A DNA stretch of 64,000 bases, from assembly GCF_002245895.1 (NCBI RefSeq), contig NZ_NPJZ01000002.1:710596-774595 (forward strand), written 5' to 3'. Shown in pieces: positions 8,216 to 16,347 of the stretch. A program made the position numbers and the translations under genes. The stretch's first letter is position 1. Every line of letters begins with the position of its first letter. This DNA is from Rhodococcus sp. OK302 (GTDB taxonomy: Bacteria; Actinomycetota; Actinomycetes; Mycobacteriales; Mycobacteriaceae). A model generated the notes under the pieces. The model had not been told where the DNA came from, did no database searches, and was given only the letters and a program-made list of their open reading frames with translations.

Positions 8216-10006
8216 GTGCAACCCATCACCTTCCCCGACGTCGGTCGGCCACTGCGAGCGGCCGACGGCTTCCGGTACGACGCGACCGCGACCGCGCCTG
8301 CCCGCTCACAGGTGCGGTCTCTCGAGCAGCTCGTCGAGCAGGCAGTCCAGTCTGGCGACGCGATCCACTTTCCCTGGCTGTCTACGCGTGCCTACGGTGC
8401 CCTTTTCGAGGTGATCCGCCAGGCGCGGTCGGGTCGTCTGTGCGGTCTGACCGTCATCTCGGCGTCCCTGCGCGCCGAGGTCGGCCTCCTCGTCGCGTCG
8501 GGGGGAGTGGACAAGCTGGTTACTTCGTTCGCCGCGACAACTTATCCCTCGGTGCGCCCGAACTCGATCCTCGCGCAGGCGGTGAAGGACGGCACTCTTG
8601 TCGTCGAGGAGTGGTCCATTCTCGCCTTGATACAGCGGGTGCTCGCTGGCGCGCTCGGCTGGCCCTTTGTTCCAGCCGGGACGATGGACGACACGGACCT
8701 GCCCGCGGGGGCCGGCCCCGGTGTCAGGAGCCTGGTGGATCCGTTCGATGGCTCGGAGCGCTCGGTGATGCCTGCCTTGCGCCCGGATGTGTCGCTGATC
8801 CACTGTCCTGTCGCGGACTGGGAAGGCAATGGGGTGTTGTTCCCGCCCTTCGCCGAGGACGTGCACACCGTCTATGCCGCCCGGAGGGGAGTCATACTCA
8901 CGGCCGATCACATCGTGTCGCCAGCCGACCTGCGTCGGTGGGCAGGCAACGTGAGGGTTCCTGCGGCCCGTGTTCTCGGGGTGGCGCATGTGCCCTTGGG
9001 TGCACACCCGTCTGCCTCGCCGGTCCCGGTGCGGGTGGAGGGGGCGTCCGGGTATGGGGAGGACTACGAGTTCCTGGCCGAACTGGGGCGCCTTCGAACC
9101 GTCGAGGATGCAGAGTCGTTCAGTAGGAAGTGGATCGACGTGTCGACGCGGCAGGGGTATCTCAGCCAGCTGGGCCGGGAGCGAATCGAGCATCTCGTTG
9201 CCATGGACCTCGACGAATCCTGGCGCATCGACGAAATCGATACCGAACCCGACTCTGCTGACGTCGGCGAGGTGACGTTGGAGGAGCGCCTCGCCGTTTC
9301 GGGTGCCCGAGCCATGGAGAAGGTGGCGCGGGCTTCGGGGACTCGGACCGTCGTTGCCGGTGCGGGGCTGTCGCATCTCGCGGCTGCGCTGGGCAGGACA
9401 CTTCTCCTCGAGAACCAGCACGTCGTCGACCTCGTCTTCGAAAGCGGTGTCCTCGGCTACGTACCAAGGCCTCACGACGCCACGCTGTCGAACACCCGCA
9501 ATTTGCCCACCGCGCGCCATCTGAGCAGCACTTTAGAGGTGCTCGGCATGTTGCTCCCGTCGACGCCGGACACGACGATCGCTGTACTCTCGGCCGGGGT
9601 CATCGACAGCCAGGGGAATGCCAACAGCAATCGTTCGCCGTCGGGGCACTTTCTCGTGGGCGGCGGGGGCAGTACGGACATTGCTGCGCGGGTGACGACG
9701 ATTGCCGTCGTGGCGGCTGACCCTCGCAAATTTGTCGAGACGGCCAAGTTCATCAGTTACTGCGGTACGAACCTCGAAGTCATTGCCACCGACATCGGCC
9801 ACCTCCGAAGGCAGGACGGGGTGTACGTGCTGTCTGCCTGGTTTGCCGATGTTTCGGAGAGCGCCGACGGGGCGCTCGCGCAGATCCGTTCGGCAACCGG
9901 GTGGGATGTCCAGCTCGCGCCGGATGTCCATCCGTTGGATGCGCCGAGCGCTACCGAACTCGAGTACCTGAGGGCCATCGATCCGGACGGCAACCTACTC
10001 GGCTGA
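8216..10006 (+). CDS. Fused alpha-beta class I CoA-transferase (glutaconate/IpdAB type)
   Basis: A 596-residue protein with two consecutive CoA-transferase folds. Residues 1 to about 320 resemble the A subunit (VISASLRAEVGLLVASGGVDKLV), and about 365 to 596 resemble the B subunit, ending in strands such as GGGGSTDIAARV. The segment LVFESGVLG contains the glutamate (about residue 409) expected to form the CoA thioester in true transferases. Subunits are usually separate genes, so the fusion is unusual. IpdAB relatives hydrolyse a C-C bond instead, which remains an alternative. GTG 8216 is chosen over the in-frame TTG 8204. It closes module 1 and probably activates the acid product. Confidence 0.82.
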   Translation: MQPITFPDVGRPLRAADGFRYDATATAPARSQVRSLEQLVEQAVQSGDAIHFPWLSTRAYGALFEVIRQARSGRLCGLTVISASLRAEVGLLVASGGVDKLVTSFAATTYPSVRPNSILAQAVKDGTLVVEEWSILALIQRVLAGALGWPFVPAGTMDDTDLPAGAGPGVRSLVDPFDGSERSVMPALRPDVSLIHCPVADWEGNGVLFPPFAEDVHTVYAARRGVILTADHIVSPADLRRWAGNVRVPAARVLGVAHVPLGAHPSASPVPVRVEGASGYGEDYEFLAELGRLRTVEDAESFSRKWIDVSTRQGYLSQLGRERIEHLVAMDLDESWRIDEIDTEPDSADVGEVTLEERLAVSGARAMEKVARASGTRTVVAGAGLSHLAAALGRTLLLENQHVVDLVFESGVLGYVPRPHDATLSNTRNLPTARHLSSTLEVLGMLLPSTPDTTIAVLSAGVIDSQGNANSNRSPSGHFLVGGGGSTDIAARVTTIAVVAADPRKFVETAKFISYCGTNLEVIATDIGHLRRQDGVYVLSAWFADVSESADGALAQIRSATGWDVQLAPDVHPLDAPSATELEYLRAIDPDGNLLG

Positions 10007-10049
10007 CGGCCCAGTTGTCTGGATGTCTGGACCGCGCAGGAAGTGTGAG

Positions 10050-10199
10050 ATGAACCGTGAGGATAGGCACCTGATCCGGTTCGTCATGACGTGGGAACCC
10101 TATGATGAGGCGGCTGCCGGCGAACTGTTCGTGACGTTCGGCATGACACCGGACAGGTATCTGCCCCGGCTGCGGCTACCTCGTAGAGTTCGAGCTTGA
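10050..10199 (+). CDS. Small hypothetical protein (49 aa)
   Basis: An ATG at 10050, preceded by AGGAAG at 10038-10043, opens a 49-codon frame with the segments FVMTWEPYDEAAAGELFV and FGMTPDRYL. The composition resembles short actinobacterial DUF3263-like proteins often found on plasmids and phages, but the likeness is weak. It lies between the CoA-transferase gene and IS630 debris and could be a leftover. No function can be assigned. Confidence 0.35.
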   Translation: MNREDRHLIRFVMTWEPYDEAAAGELFVTFGMTPDRYLPRLRLPRRVRA

Positions 10200-10767
10200 G
10201 CGGTGCCAGCGCTGCAGTCACACCCTCGCCGACCCGGTCAGTGCGAAGGCCTTCAGGTGCAAGCGCACCGGACCACGCACTTGACAGCGTCTGCACGCAC
10301 CGGCAAGCCCCGATGGCCCGACAGACTCACCACCGCCGCTCGAACTGCGGCGCTGTCGCACCCTGGAGGCACGCGGCCGCATGACCTCTCGGGCCGATCG
10401 CACCATCTGTCTCGTTGTGCACTGTGACCCGAAGAGGTCAAGGCTCCATGGTCGCGGTCGCCGCCGGAAGAGTGAAGGGATCGGACCCAACTTGTACGCC
10501 CGGCGCAACAACATCACCGCAGAAGCCTTGCGAGAACTAGGAATCCGGTGGCGACCTATCGACGGGCCAGCCCTGATCGACGCTGCGTTCACGATGCCGT
10601 TTCCCGCCCGGTTCAAGGACCAGACCGCGGGATCGCCCCGGCCATCCCGCGCCAACTCCCACGGCTCCCAGCGATGCAGCCCCCCGACTGCGACAGAATA
10701 CCCCGCGCGCTGCAGGACGCACTCTCCCCGCTCGACCACAGGAACAAGGGCAGCAAGGCAATTCACG
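10200..10767. other. Non-coding or degraded stretch, no gene recognised
   Basis: About 570 bp with short overlapping frames on both strands but no recognisable protein. A cysteine-rich stretch just after 10199 (CQRCSHTLADP) resembles small zinc-ribbon plasmid proteins and may be a remnant. It leads directly into the IS630 transposase fragment. Confidence 0.4.
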
Positions 10768-11190
10768 TCTTCTCGCCGACCATCTCGGGTTCGGGCATGG
10801 GACGCTGGCGCGGGTGTGGCGGGAGCATGAGGTCCAGCCGTGGCGATCGGAGACGTTCAAGTCCTCCACTGCCCAGGAACTGGTCGAGAAGGTCACCGAC
10901 ATTGTTGGCCTGTACCTTGAATCCGCCGGAGAAGGCGATTGTGTTGTGCATGGATGAGAAGTCCCAGATCAGGCCCTCGACCGGACAGCTCCCGCGCTGC
11001 AGATGCAGATCGGGATTCCCGAGCGACAGACCCAGGACCACGACCTTGTATGCGGCGCTGGGGGTGGCGACGGGCAAGGGGACCGGGATCTGCCGGATCC
11101 GGCAGTCACCAGGAGTTTCTGGTGTTTCTGAAACACGTTGCTCGGGCAGATCCCGATCGGGATCTGCATCTGGTGATGGACAACCGGCTG
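10768..11190 (+). pseudogene. IS630-family transposase fragment, frameshifted
   Basis: Segments of an IS630-type DDE transposase appear in order but in different frames: TLARVWREHEVQPWRSETFK, then PPEKAIVLCMDEKSQIQALD with the first aspartate, LYAALGVATGKGTG, and HQEFLVFLKHVARADPDRDL followed by HLVMDN with the second aspartate. The N-terminal helix-turn-helix and the final VEVWF region with the glutamate are absent here. A piece matching the missing C-terminus occurs in the same orientation at about 15324. It is a non-functional remnant. Confidence 0.75.
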
Positions 11191-11192
11191 CA

Positions 11193-11255
11193 GGACATTC
11201 GGGTGGTCAGGTCGCGCACACTATGTGCTGAAGTTTGCCGTTAACCCGAATGTCC
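11193..11255. repeat. 63-bp element with perfect 12-bp inverted ends
   Basis: GGACATTCGGGT at 11193-11204 is matched by its exact reverse complement at 11244-11255. The element lies exactly where the IS630 fragment stops. It may be a small hairpin mobile remnant or a junction scar. No flanking target duplication was seen. Confidence 0.5.
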
Positions 11256-11274
11256 TCGTGAACCACTGAATCCG

Positions 11275-11317
11275 TTGACAGGCTCCCGGCCGTCGTATAC
11301 CTTCCAACCGTAAGGGT
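11275..11317 (+). promoter_or_regulatory. Promoter with operator-like site, module 2
   Basis: A consensus -35 TTGACA lies at 11275-11280, with a possible -10 TATACC at 11296-11301. Overlapping it, ACCTTCCAACCGTAAGGGT (11299-11317) matches 14 of 18 positions of the palindrome at 3168-3185. It is an imperfect palindrome itself. The amidohydrolase start is about 100 bp downstream. Confidence 0.5.
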
Positions 11318-11412
11318 AACGTGATCGGGTTCACACTCCTCATACCTCACGTCGACGTATCTCTCGGAGATGACCTCGGGTCACCCTCCCCATCGCTTGA
11401 ATGGAGTCAGAA

Positions 11413-12678
11413 ATGGCGCTTGATATCCACAACCCAGATGTCGAGAGTCAGGGAAGAGGACTGGTTCGTTTAGAGCCGACATTTCTGCCGGACCCCGACC
11501 CTCGGGAACTATGGTGCCCTCTCATTTCAGTGGATGATCATGTCCTCGAGCCCGCAGATATCTTCACTAGTCGTACAAGCTCGCGGTATCGCGACCTTGT
11601 TCCAGCAGTTGTCCCCAATCAGGATGGTATCCCGTATTGGCATATTGATGACGACCGAATCCCTATGCGCCTCACGATGTGCGGAGCAGTCGGTCGGCCA
11701 ATCGAGGAATGGAGCTTGGCGCCTCAAAAGTACGAAGACTTCCGGCCCGGTGTTTGGGACGTTCATTCGCGAGTCAAGGATATGGATCTCAACGGGGTGT
11801 ATGCATCTCTAAACTTTCCATCATTCGTCTGGGGATTTTCTGGGAAGCGGTTGAGTGGAATGCGTGATCGCGATGTTGGTCTCGCCTCCGTTCGGGCGTA
11901 CAACGACTGGATGCTCGAGGAATGGTGCGGAGCGTATCCCGACAGATTCATCTCATGCCAATTACCGTGGCTCCTTGACCCTGAAGTGGCGGCATTGGAG
12001 ATTAGAAAAAACAAGGAGCGCGGTTTCCAGTCAGTAACATTCTCGGAGAACCCTGAGGGATTGGGGCTCCCCTCTCTCTACTCCCAGTACTGGGATCCTT
12101 TCTTTCGTGCATGCGAGGAGACCGAGACCGTAGTCAACTTGCACGTGGGGTCCTCAGGATCGATTTGTCAACCGAGTGCGGCATCCCCTGCAGATGTCAC
12201 AGTCGCACTCTTTCCATTGAACTCCATACAGGCAGTGGTTGATTGGATCTTCTCGCGGATCCCACTGCGTTTTCCGAAACTGAAGATCGTACTGTCCGAG
12301 TCCGGGGTCTCATGGGTCCCGATGATCATCGAACGACTCACGCGTTCTTACAGGCAGGCTGCCAGTTCGGAGACATGGAGCATGTCAGATCCGGACCCAG
12401 TTGACATCCTGCGACGAAATTTCTGGTTTACGTCGATCGAAGATCCAGCGGCATTCCGGATGCTCGATATCATTGGAGCCGATAAAATTATGGTTGAGAC
12501 TGACTATCCGCATGCTGACTCCTCGTGGCCTGATTCGCAAGAACTCTTCAGTCGGGACATGAAGTCACTACCCCGCGAAACGGTTGAGAAGCTCTGCTTC
12601 CGAAATGCGAGTGCGCTCTATCAGCACCCACTTCCCCCCTCGAAGTTAATCGATTCATCGCATATTTCCCAATACTAA
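11413..12678 (+). CDS. Amidohydrolase-2 (ACMSD-like) metal-dependent hydrolase or decarboxylase
   Basis: A 421-residue TIM-barrel protein of the amidohydrolase-2 group. SVDDHVLEPADIF near the N-terminus carries the early acidic/histidine metal site, NLHVGSSG supplies the barrel histidine, and ETDYPHADSSWP the late aspartate and histidine. Family members are decarboxylases, hydratases or hydrolases of ring-derived acids. ATG 11413 is chosen because GGAG at 11404-11407 precedes it; ATG 11401 lacks a ribosome site. With the aldolase-type gene downstream and an importer behind, it probably acts on an imported acid. Sequence here is noticeably more AT-rich than module 1, suggesting separate origin. 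Confidence 0.88.
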   Translation: MALDIHNPDVESQGRGLVRLEPTFLPDPDPRELWCPLISVDDHVLEPADIFTSRTSSRYRDLVPAVVPNQDGIPYWHIDDDRIPMRLTMCGAVGRPIEEWSLAPQKYEDFRPGVWDVHSRVKDMDLNGVYASLNFPSFVWGFSGKRLSGMRDRDVGLASVRAYNDWMLEEWCGAYPDRFISCQLPWLLDPEVAALEIRKNKERGFQSVTFSENPEGLGLPSLYSQYWDPFFRACEETETVVNLHVGSSGSICQPSAASPADVTVALFPLNSIQAVVDWIFSRIPLRFPKLKIVLSESGVSWVPMIIERLTRSYRQAASSETWSMSDPDPVDILRRNFWFTSIEDPAAFRMLDIIGADKIMVETDYPHADSSWPDSQELFSRDMKSLPRETVEKLCFRNASALYQHPLPPSKLIDSSHISQY

Positions 12679-12730
12679 CCCTCGCCGGAGCTAATTTCGC
12701 CGCCGATTACCTCCCCTGGAGTAGCCAATA

Positions 12731-13489
12731 ATGCACACTCTTGACCTGCCGACTCCACCAACATTCCTTACCCATGATGAGGAGCGAAATCATAGGAAGA
12801 TTCGCCTGGCCGCAGCCTTCAGGATCTTCAGCAGATTCGGCTTCGACGACGGAGTTACGGGTCATATCACCGCCCGCGATCCGGAATACCTCGACCACCT
12901 CTGGGTCAACCCTTGGGGTATGTCCTTCAGCCAGATTCGCGTATCTGATTTATGCCTGATCAATGGAACTGGAAACTTGGTCGAGGGAATAGGTCCCGTC
13001 AATCCAGCAGCAATCACGATACATGCCAGTGTGCACGATGCCAGACCTGATGTCGTAGGCGTCGCGCACAGCCACTCTCTGCATGGAAAGACGTGGTCGG
13101 CGTTCGGCCGGAAGTTGGACCCGATCACCCAGGACGCATGCGCATTCTACGAGAGGCACTCCGTTTTTGAGCAGTACAACGGCGTCGTCCTTGACGACGG
13201 CGAAGGTCGTTCCCTCGCAGAGAATTTGGGTGGGAATCGCGCGGCCATTCTCAAGAATCATGGCATGCTAACGGTCGGCGCGACGGTTGACGAAGCCGCA
13301 TGGTGGTTCATCGCTCTCGAAAGATCTTGCCAGGCACAGCTTCTCGCCCTAGCTGCCGGGCAGCCGGACTCAATTCCGGCGGAGACTGCTCGAGCGGTCG
13401 CGGCACTCTACGATCAACGCGCTGGATGGTTCAATTTTCAGCCGATATTCGCGCGGATCATGCAAGAACAGCCTGATCTGGCAGAATAG
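12731..13489 (+). CDS. Class II aldolase/adducin-family protein
   Basis: A 252-residue protein with the class II aldolase/adducin fold. DGVTGHITARDP near the start, VAHSHSLHGKTW with the paired zinc histidines, and AAILKNHGMLTVG with the third histidine are all present. Known members include fuculose-phosphate aldolases and aromatic-acid decarboxylases such as 3,4-dihydroxyphthalate decarboxylase. The amidohydrolase just upstream makes an aromatic or ring-fission acid a reasonable substrate, but this is inference. GGAG precedes the ATG at 12731. Confidence 0.88.
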   Translation: MHTLDLPTPPTFLTHDEERNHRKIRLAAAFRIFSRFGFDDGVTGHITARDPEYLDHLWVNPWGMSFSQIRVSDLCLINGTGNLVEGIGPVNPAAITIHASVHDARPDVVGVAHSHSLHGKTWSAFGRKLDPITQDACAFYERHSVFEQYNGVVLDDGEGRSLAENLGGNRAAILKNHGMLTVGATVDEAAWWFIALERSCQAQLLALAAGQPDSIPAETARAVAALYDQRAGWFNFQPIFARIMQEQPDLAE

Positions 13490-13662
13490 ATTGCCCGATT
13501 CCTACATCGGCAACTGACATACTCCATCCAGGGCCAGGATCACCCTAATCGGGGATTGTCGACCCGTCGAGGTGTCCACCCCCGTCTGCACATGGCGCTA
13601 GGGGCCATTCAACAACGACAGGTTCCTATTCTCTCGGGAATGGGAATACGAAAGGTTATGTA

Positions 13663-14856
13663 ATGCTCACGTCATTTCACATTAACAGACTTGCTTGCGG
13701 GCTTACCTCCGCTGTGGTGGCACTAACACTCGTCGGCTGCGGGGCCGCAGGTAACGCAGAATCGCATGGCGATGTCATCAAACTCGGTGAAACGAGCGGA
13801 ATCAGTGGACCGGCGGGGGGCTACGGCAAGGCTCTGAGCGAAGGCCAGCAGGCGATCTTTCGGGCAGTCAACGATGCTGGCGGCGTGGACGGGAAGAAGA
13901 TCGAACTGACACTGCTCGATGATGGTCTCGATGTGGCCCGCGCAGTGCAGAACGTACGGAAGCTGGTCACAGACCAGAACATAGCGATTGTCGGTGGCTC
14001 TGGTGCGGGCTCGATCGATGCGATCGTCCCAGTCCTGGACAAGGCAGGCGTACCGCTTCTCTTCCCGGCAAAGTCGAGCCCGTCCTTTGTGAACTCAGTA
14101 GTGCCCCACGCCTTCGCGATGGTTCCCACCTTCCCTGATCAGGCACATGCTCTGGTGTCCACAGCGTTCGAGAAGACCGGCGCAGGAAGCGTTTACCTTG
14201 TTCGCACGGTGTCCGACCAGAATGACCCGATACTGGCGAAGGTCGAGGCTGCTGTCCAAAATGGGGGTGGCTCATTTCTCGGCACAGCAGTCGTGCCGTT
14301 CGGGGCAGACGTGACACCGGTCGCACTCCAAGTCGCTGAGGCGCGGCCGGATTATGTCGTCTTCACATCCGCTCCTGCTGAGACCACAAAGATCGTGAAT
14401 TACCTTGCTGGCAAGGATCAGCTCCCCAAGAGGGCGATCCTCGGTACGACCTCGCTTCCCGGTGAGACCTTTCTGCAAGGAACACCGCGGAGCGCACACG
14501 ATCTTCTCTTCAGCCTGGCCATCACCAAACCACCTACGGACCCCAGCGCAGCCGATTGCCTAGAAGCGGTACGAAAATACTACCCAGACTCAGAGATCGA
14601 TACAGTGACCACGTTCGGTTGTGCGATCGCGCAGGCCGTGGTCGCGGGACTCGAACTCGCTGGGCCTGACCCAACTAGCGAGAGCCTGGTCAAGGCACTT
14701 GCCTCCATGCAGGACCGTCAGGTGAGTCCCCTCATCCCCCCCATGACCTTCTCCCGAGAATCGCACATGGGTCTGACTTCATTGCCGGCAGTCACAGTCA
14801 AGGACGGTCAGTATCAGGCAGCAGCCGAGACCGTCACCGTACCGGTTCTGCCGTGA
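13663..14856 (+). CDS. ABC transporter substrate-binding lipoprotein, LivK-like
   Basis: A 397-residue periplasmic-binding protein of the branched-chain amino acid type. A lipoprotein signal peptide ends in the lipobox LVGC with the acylated cysteine at residue 26. The mature part starts IKLGETSGISGPAG, typical of type I binding proteins, and FSRESHMG near the end is the common family tail. It would capture the substrate outside the membrane for the permeases encoded at 15469 and 16340. In actinobacteria and proteobacteria this subfamily often binds aromatic or other organic acids. AAAGG at 13651-13655 precedes the ATG. Confidence 0.92.
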   Translation: MLTSFHINRLACGLTSAVVALTLVGCGAAGNAESHGDVIKLGETSGISGPAGGYGKALSEGQQAIFRAVNDAGGVDGKKIELTLLDDGLDVARAVQNVRKLVTDQNIAIVGGSGAGSIDAIVPVLDKAGVPLLFPAKSSPSFVNSVVPHAFAMVPTFPDQAHALVSTAFEKTGAGSVYLVRTVSDQNDPILAKVEAAVQNGGGSFLGTAVVPFGADVTPVALQVAEARPDYVVFTSAPAETTKIVNYLAGKDQLPKRAILGTTSLPGETFLQGTPRSAHDLLFSLAITKPPTDPSAADCLEAVRKYYPDSEIDTVTTFGCAIAQAVVAGLELAGPDPTSESLVKALASMQDRQVSPLIPPMTFSRESHMGLTSLPAVTVKDGQYQAAAETVTVPVLP

Positions 14857-15323
14857 GGCCCTTGAGCTAGTTGCCATGCTTGAAGTCTCCTGACGGTCTG
14901 ACCTATTCACGGCGCGGCCGTCACATCCGCTGACGAAGCAGACGATGCACCGAGTATCGTCACCTCGCCTCAGCTAGGAGGTCTTTCAATTGCCAATGCT
15001 CATCATGCACACAGTAATTGCGGGCGCCAGTTTGATCACACCCCAGCCCAAGTGCGGCATCGATTCAACAAATTCTGACGCCTATCGCCGGCGCACAAGC
15101 CAATGCAAGATGGGTCGCCATGATCGGGAGTGCGCACGGAGAGTCATCGAAAGCATCGCTGTTCGTGAATAACGGACTGGCCAACGCGAACTGAGCAACC
15201 CACGCTTCAGCTCATCGGAAACAGACATTAGTCCCGAGACCACATCCCCTGACCCTCCTGTCTCGGCGCTCGCCGGCGCATGGACCTCTACCTGTCCGAG
15301 GGAATCGAGATACAAGAAATCAT
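14857..15323 (+). other. Gap with a possible truncated gene start (14990-15172)
   Basis: A strong AGGAGG at 14977-14982 precedes a TTG at 14990 and an ATG at 14996. The frame runs 60 codons, beginning with a hydrophobic stretch MLIMHTVIAGASLITP, then becomes unlike any protein I recognise and stops at 15172. It may be the 5' end of a deleted gene. The rest of the gap, between the binding-protein gene and the IS630 tail, holds nothing recognisable. Confidence 0.4.
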
Positions 15324-15410
15324 GAAGCAGCGATCCGGACCGTCCTCAACGGATGGAACGACCGCGGCCACCCGTTTGTCTGGACCAAGGCCGCGGACCC
15401 AATTCTAATG
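15324..15410 (+). pseudogene. IS630-family transposase C-terminal fragment
   Basis: About 28 codons read AIRTVLNGWNDRGHPFVWTK followed by AADPIL, the characteristic C-terminus of IS630-type transposases. It is on the same strand as the larger fragment at 10768 and supplies the part missing there, so both could come from one element split by insertion of module 2. Confidence 0.7.
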
Positions 15411-15468
15411 AACCGCAGACCAAATGAAATCGAATCGTCAAGTAACTTTGAGCAAATAGGAGAGTGGC

Positions 15469-16347
15469 ATGGGTCTGTTCCTGGAGACGGTCTTGAGCGG
15501 CGGGACTATTGGAATGCTCTACGGACTTCTATCCTTTGCGATGGTTGTGCTTTTCAAGGCGACTGCCACCGTGAACTTCGCCCAGGGAATGATGGGAACC
15601 GCAGCTGCGTTCGTCGCCTTAACTGTTATGGTTGAGTACGGCATCCCTGTTGGCATGGCCATCATCATAGGATTGTTGTTCAGCACCTGCTTGGGTGTTC
15701 TTACATTCTACTGCGTCATTCGTCCCAAACCGAGGGCGGATAAGACAAATGTAATTATCAGAACGCTCGCCCTGTCGCTGATGTTAGCAGCTATCGTGGA
15801 CCGATTCAGGGGTGCGGGCCAACCATTCCAGTTTCCTCAACTTCTCAGCTCTGGCGGATTCATCCTCCTTGGAATTCAGATAAACTATTCACTGATACAA
15901 ACCGTCGCTATTGCAGGGATCCTCCTTGGCTGCTTCAGTCTATTTTTTCGATACACCGGTGCCGGTCTGCTCACACGAGCAATGGCCGACTCCCGCGAGA
16001 CGGTCAGGTTGCTCGGCGTCCGTAGCGATCGGTTATTTGCCGTATCTTGGGGAATCAGTAGTTTCTTGGCCGCAATTGTAAGCCTATTATCCGCAAACCG
16101 CGTTTACGTATCGACGTTTATGCTCGACGGCTACTTACTCTACGCTTTTACAGCGGCGATCGCTTTTGGGCTCACAAGCCTGACTGGGGCGGTTGTCGGC
16201 GGCATCTGTGCAGGTCTACTGAGTAATGTGGTGGCAACCTACTTCGGGCCCGACTCGGCAAACCTAGTTATCTTTGCGGCGCTGATTACGGTTTTAGTTA
16301 TTCGCCCACAGGGAGTTTTTGGAGATCGGAGAGTACATCGTGTTTGA
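15469..16347 (+). CDS. ABC transporter permease, LivH-like
   Basis: A 292-residue integral membrane permease of the branched-chain amino acid (HAAT) family with about eight hydrophobic segments. The N-terminal GTIGMLYGLLSFAMVVLFKA and NFAQGMMG segments are the family signature. The loop GAGLLTRAMADSRETVRLLGV is the cytoplasmic coupling region contacting the ATPases. AGGAGAG lies just before the ATG. Its last codons overlap the GTG start of the fused permease-ATPase in GTGTTTGA, indicating translational coupling. It forms one half of the membrane channel. Confidence 0.93.
   Translation: MGLFLETVLSGGTIGMLYGLLSFAMVVLFKATATVNFAQGMMGTAAAFVALTVMVEYGIPVGMAIIIGLLFSTCLGVLTFYCVIRPKPRADKTNVIIRTLALSLMLAAIVDRFRGAGQPFQFPQLLSSGGFILLGIQINYSLIQTVAIAGILLGCFSLFFRYTGAGLLTRAMADSRETVRLLGVRSDRLFAVSWGISSFLAAIVSLLSANRVYVSTFMLDGYLLYAFTAAIAFGLTSLTGAVVGGICAGLLSNVVATYFGPDSANLVIFAALITVLVIRPQGVFGDRRVHRV

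Noticed and set aside
8306..9520. Long minus-strand open frame (404 codons) opposite the fused CoA-transferase
   Set aside because: Its protein has no recognisable motifs and a composition typical of the antisense of a GC-rich gene; the plus-strand gene is unambiguous.
13628..13660. Imperfect hairpin before the LivK-like gene
   Set aside because: The arms match at only about 8 of 12 positions, too weak to call an operator or attenuator.
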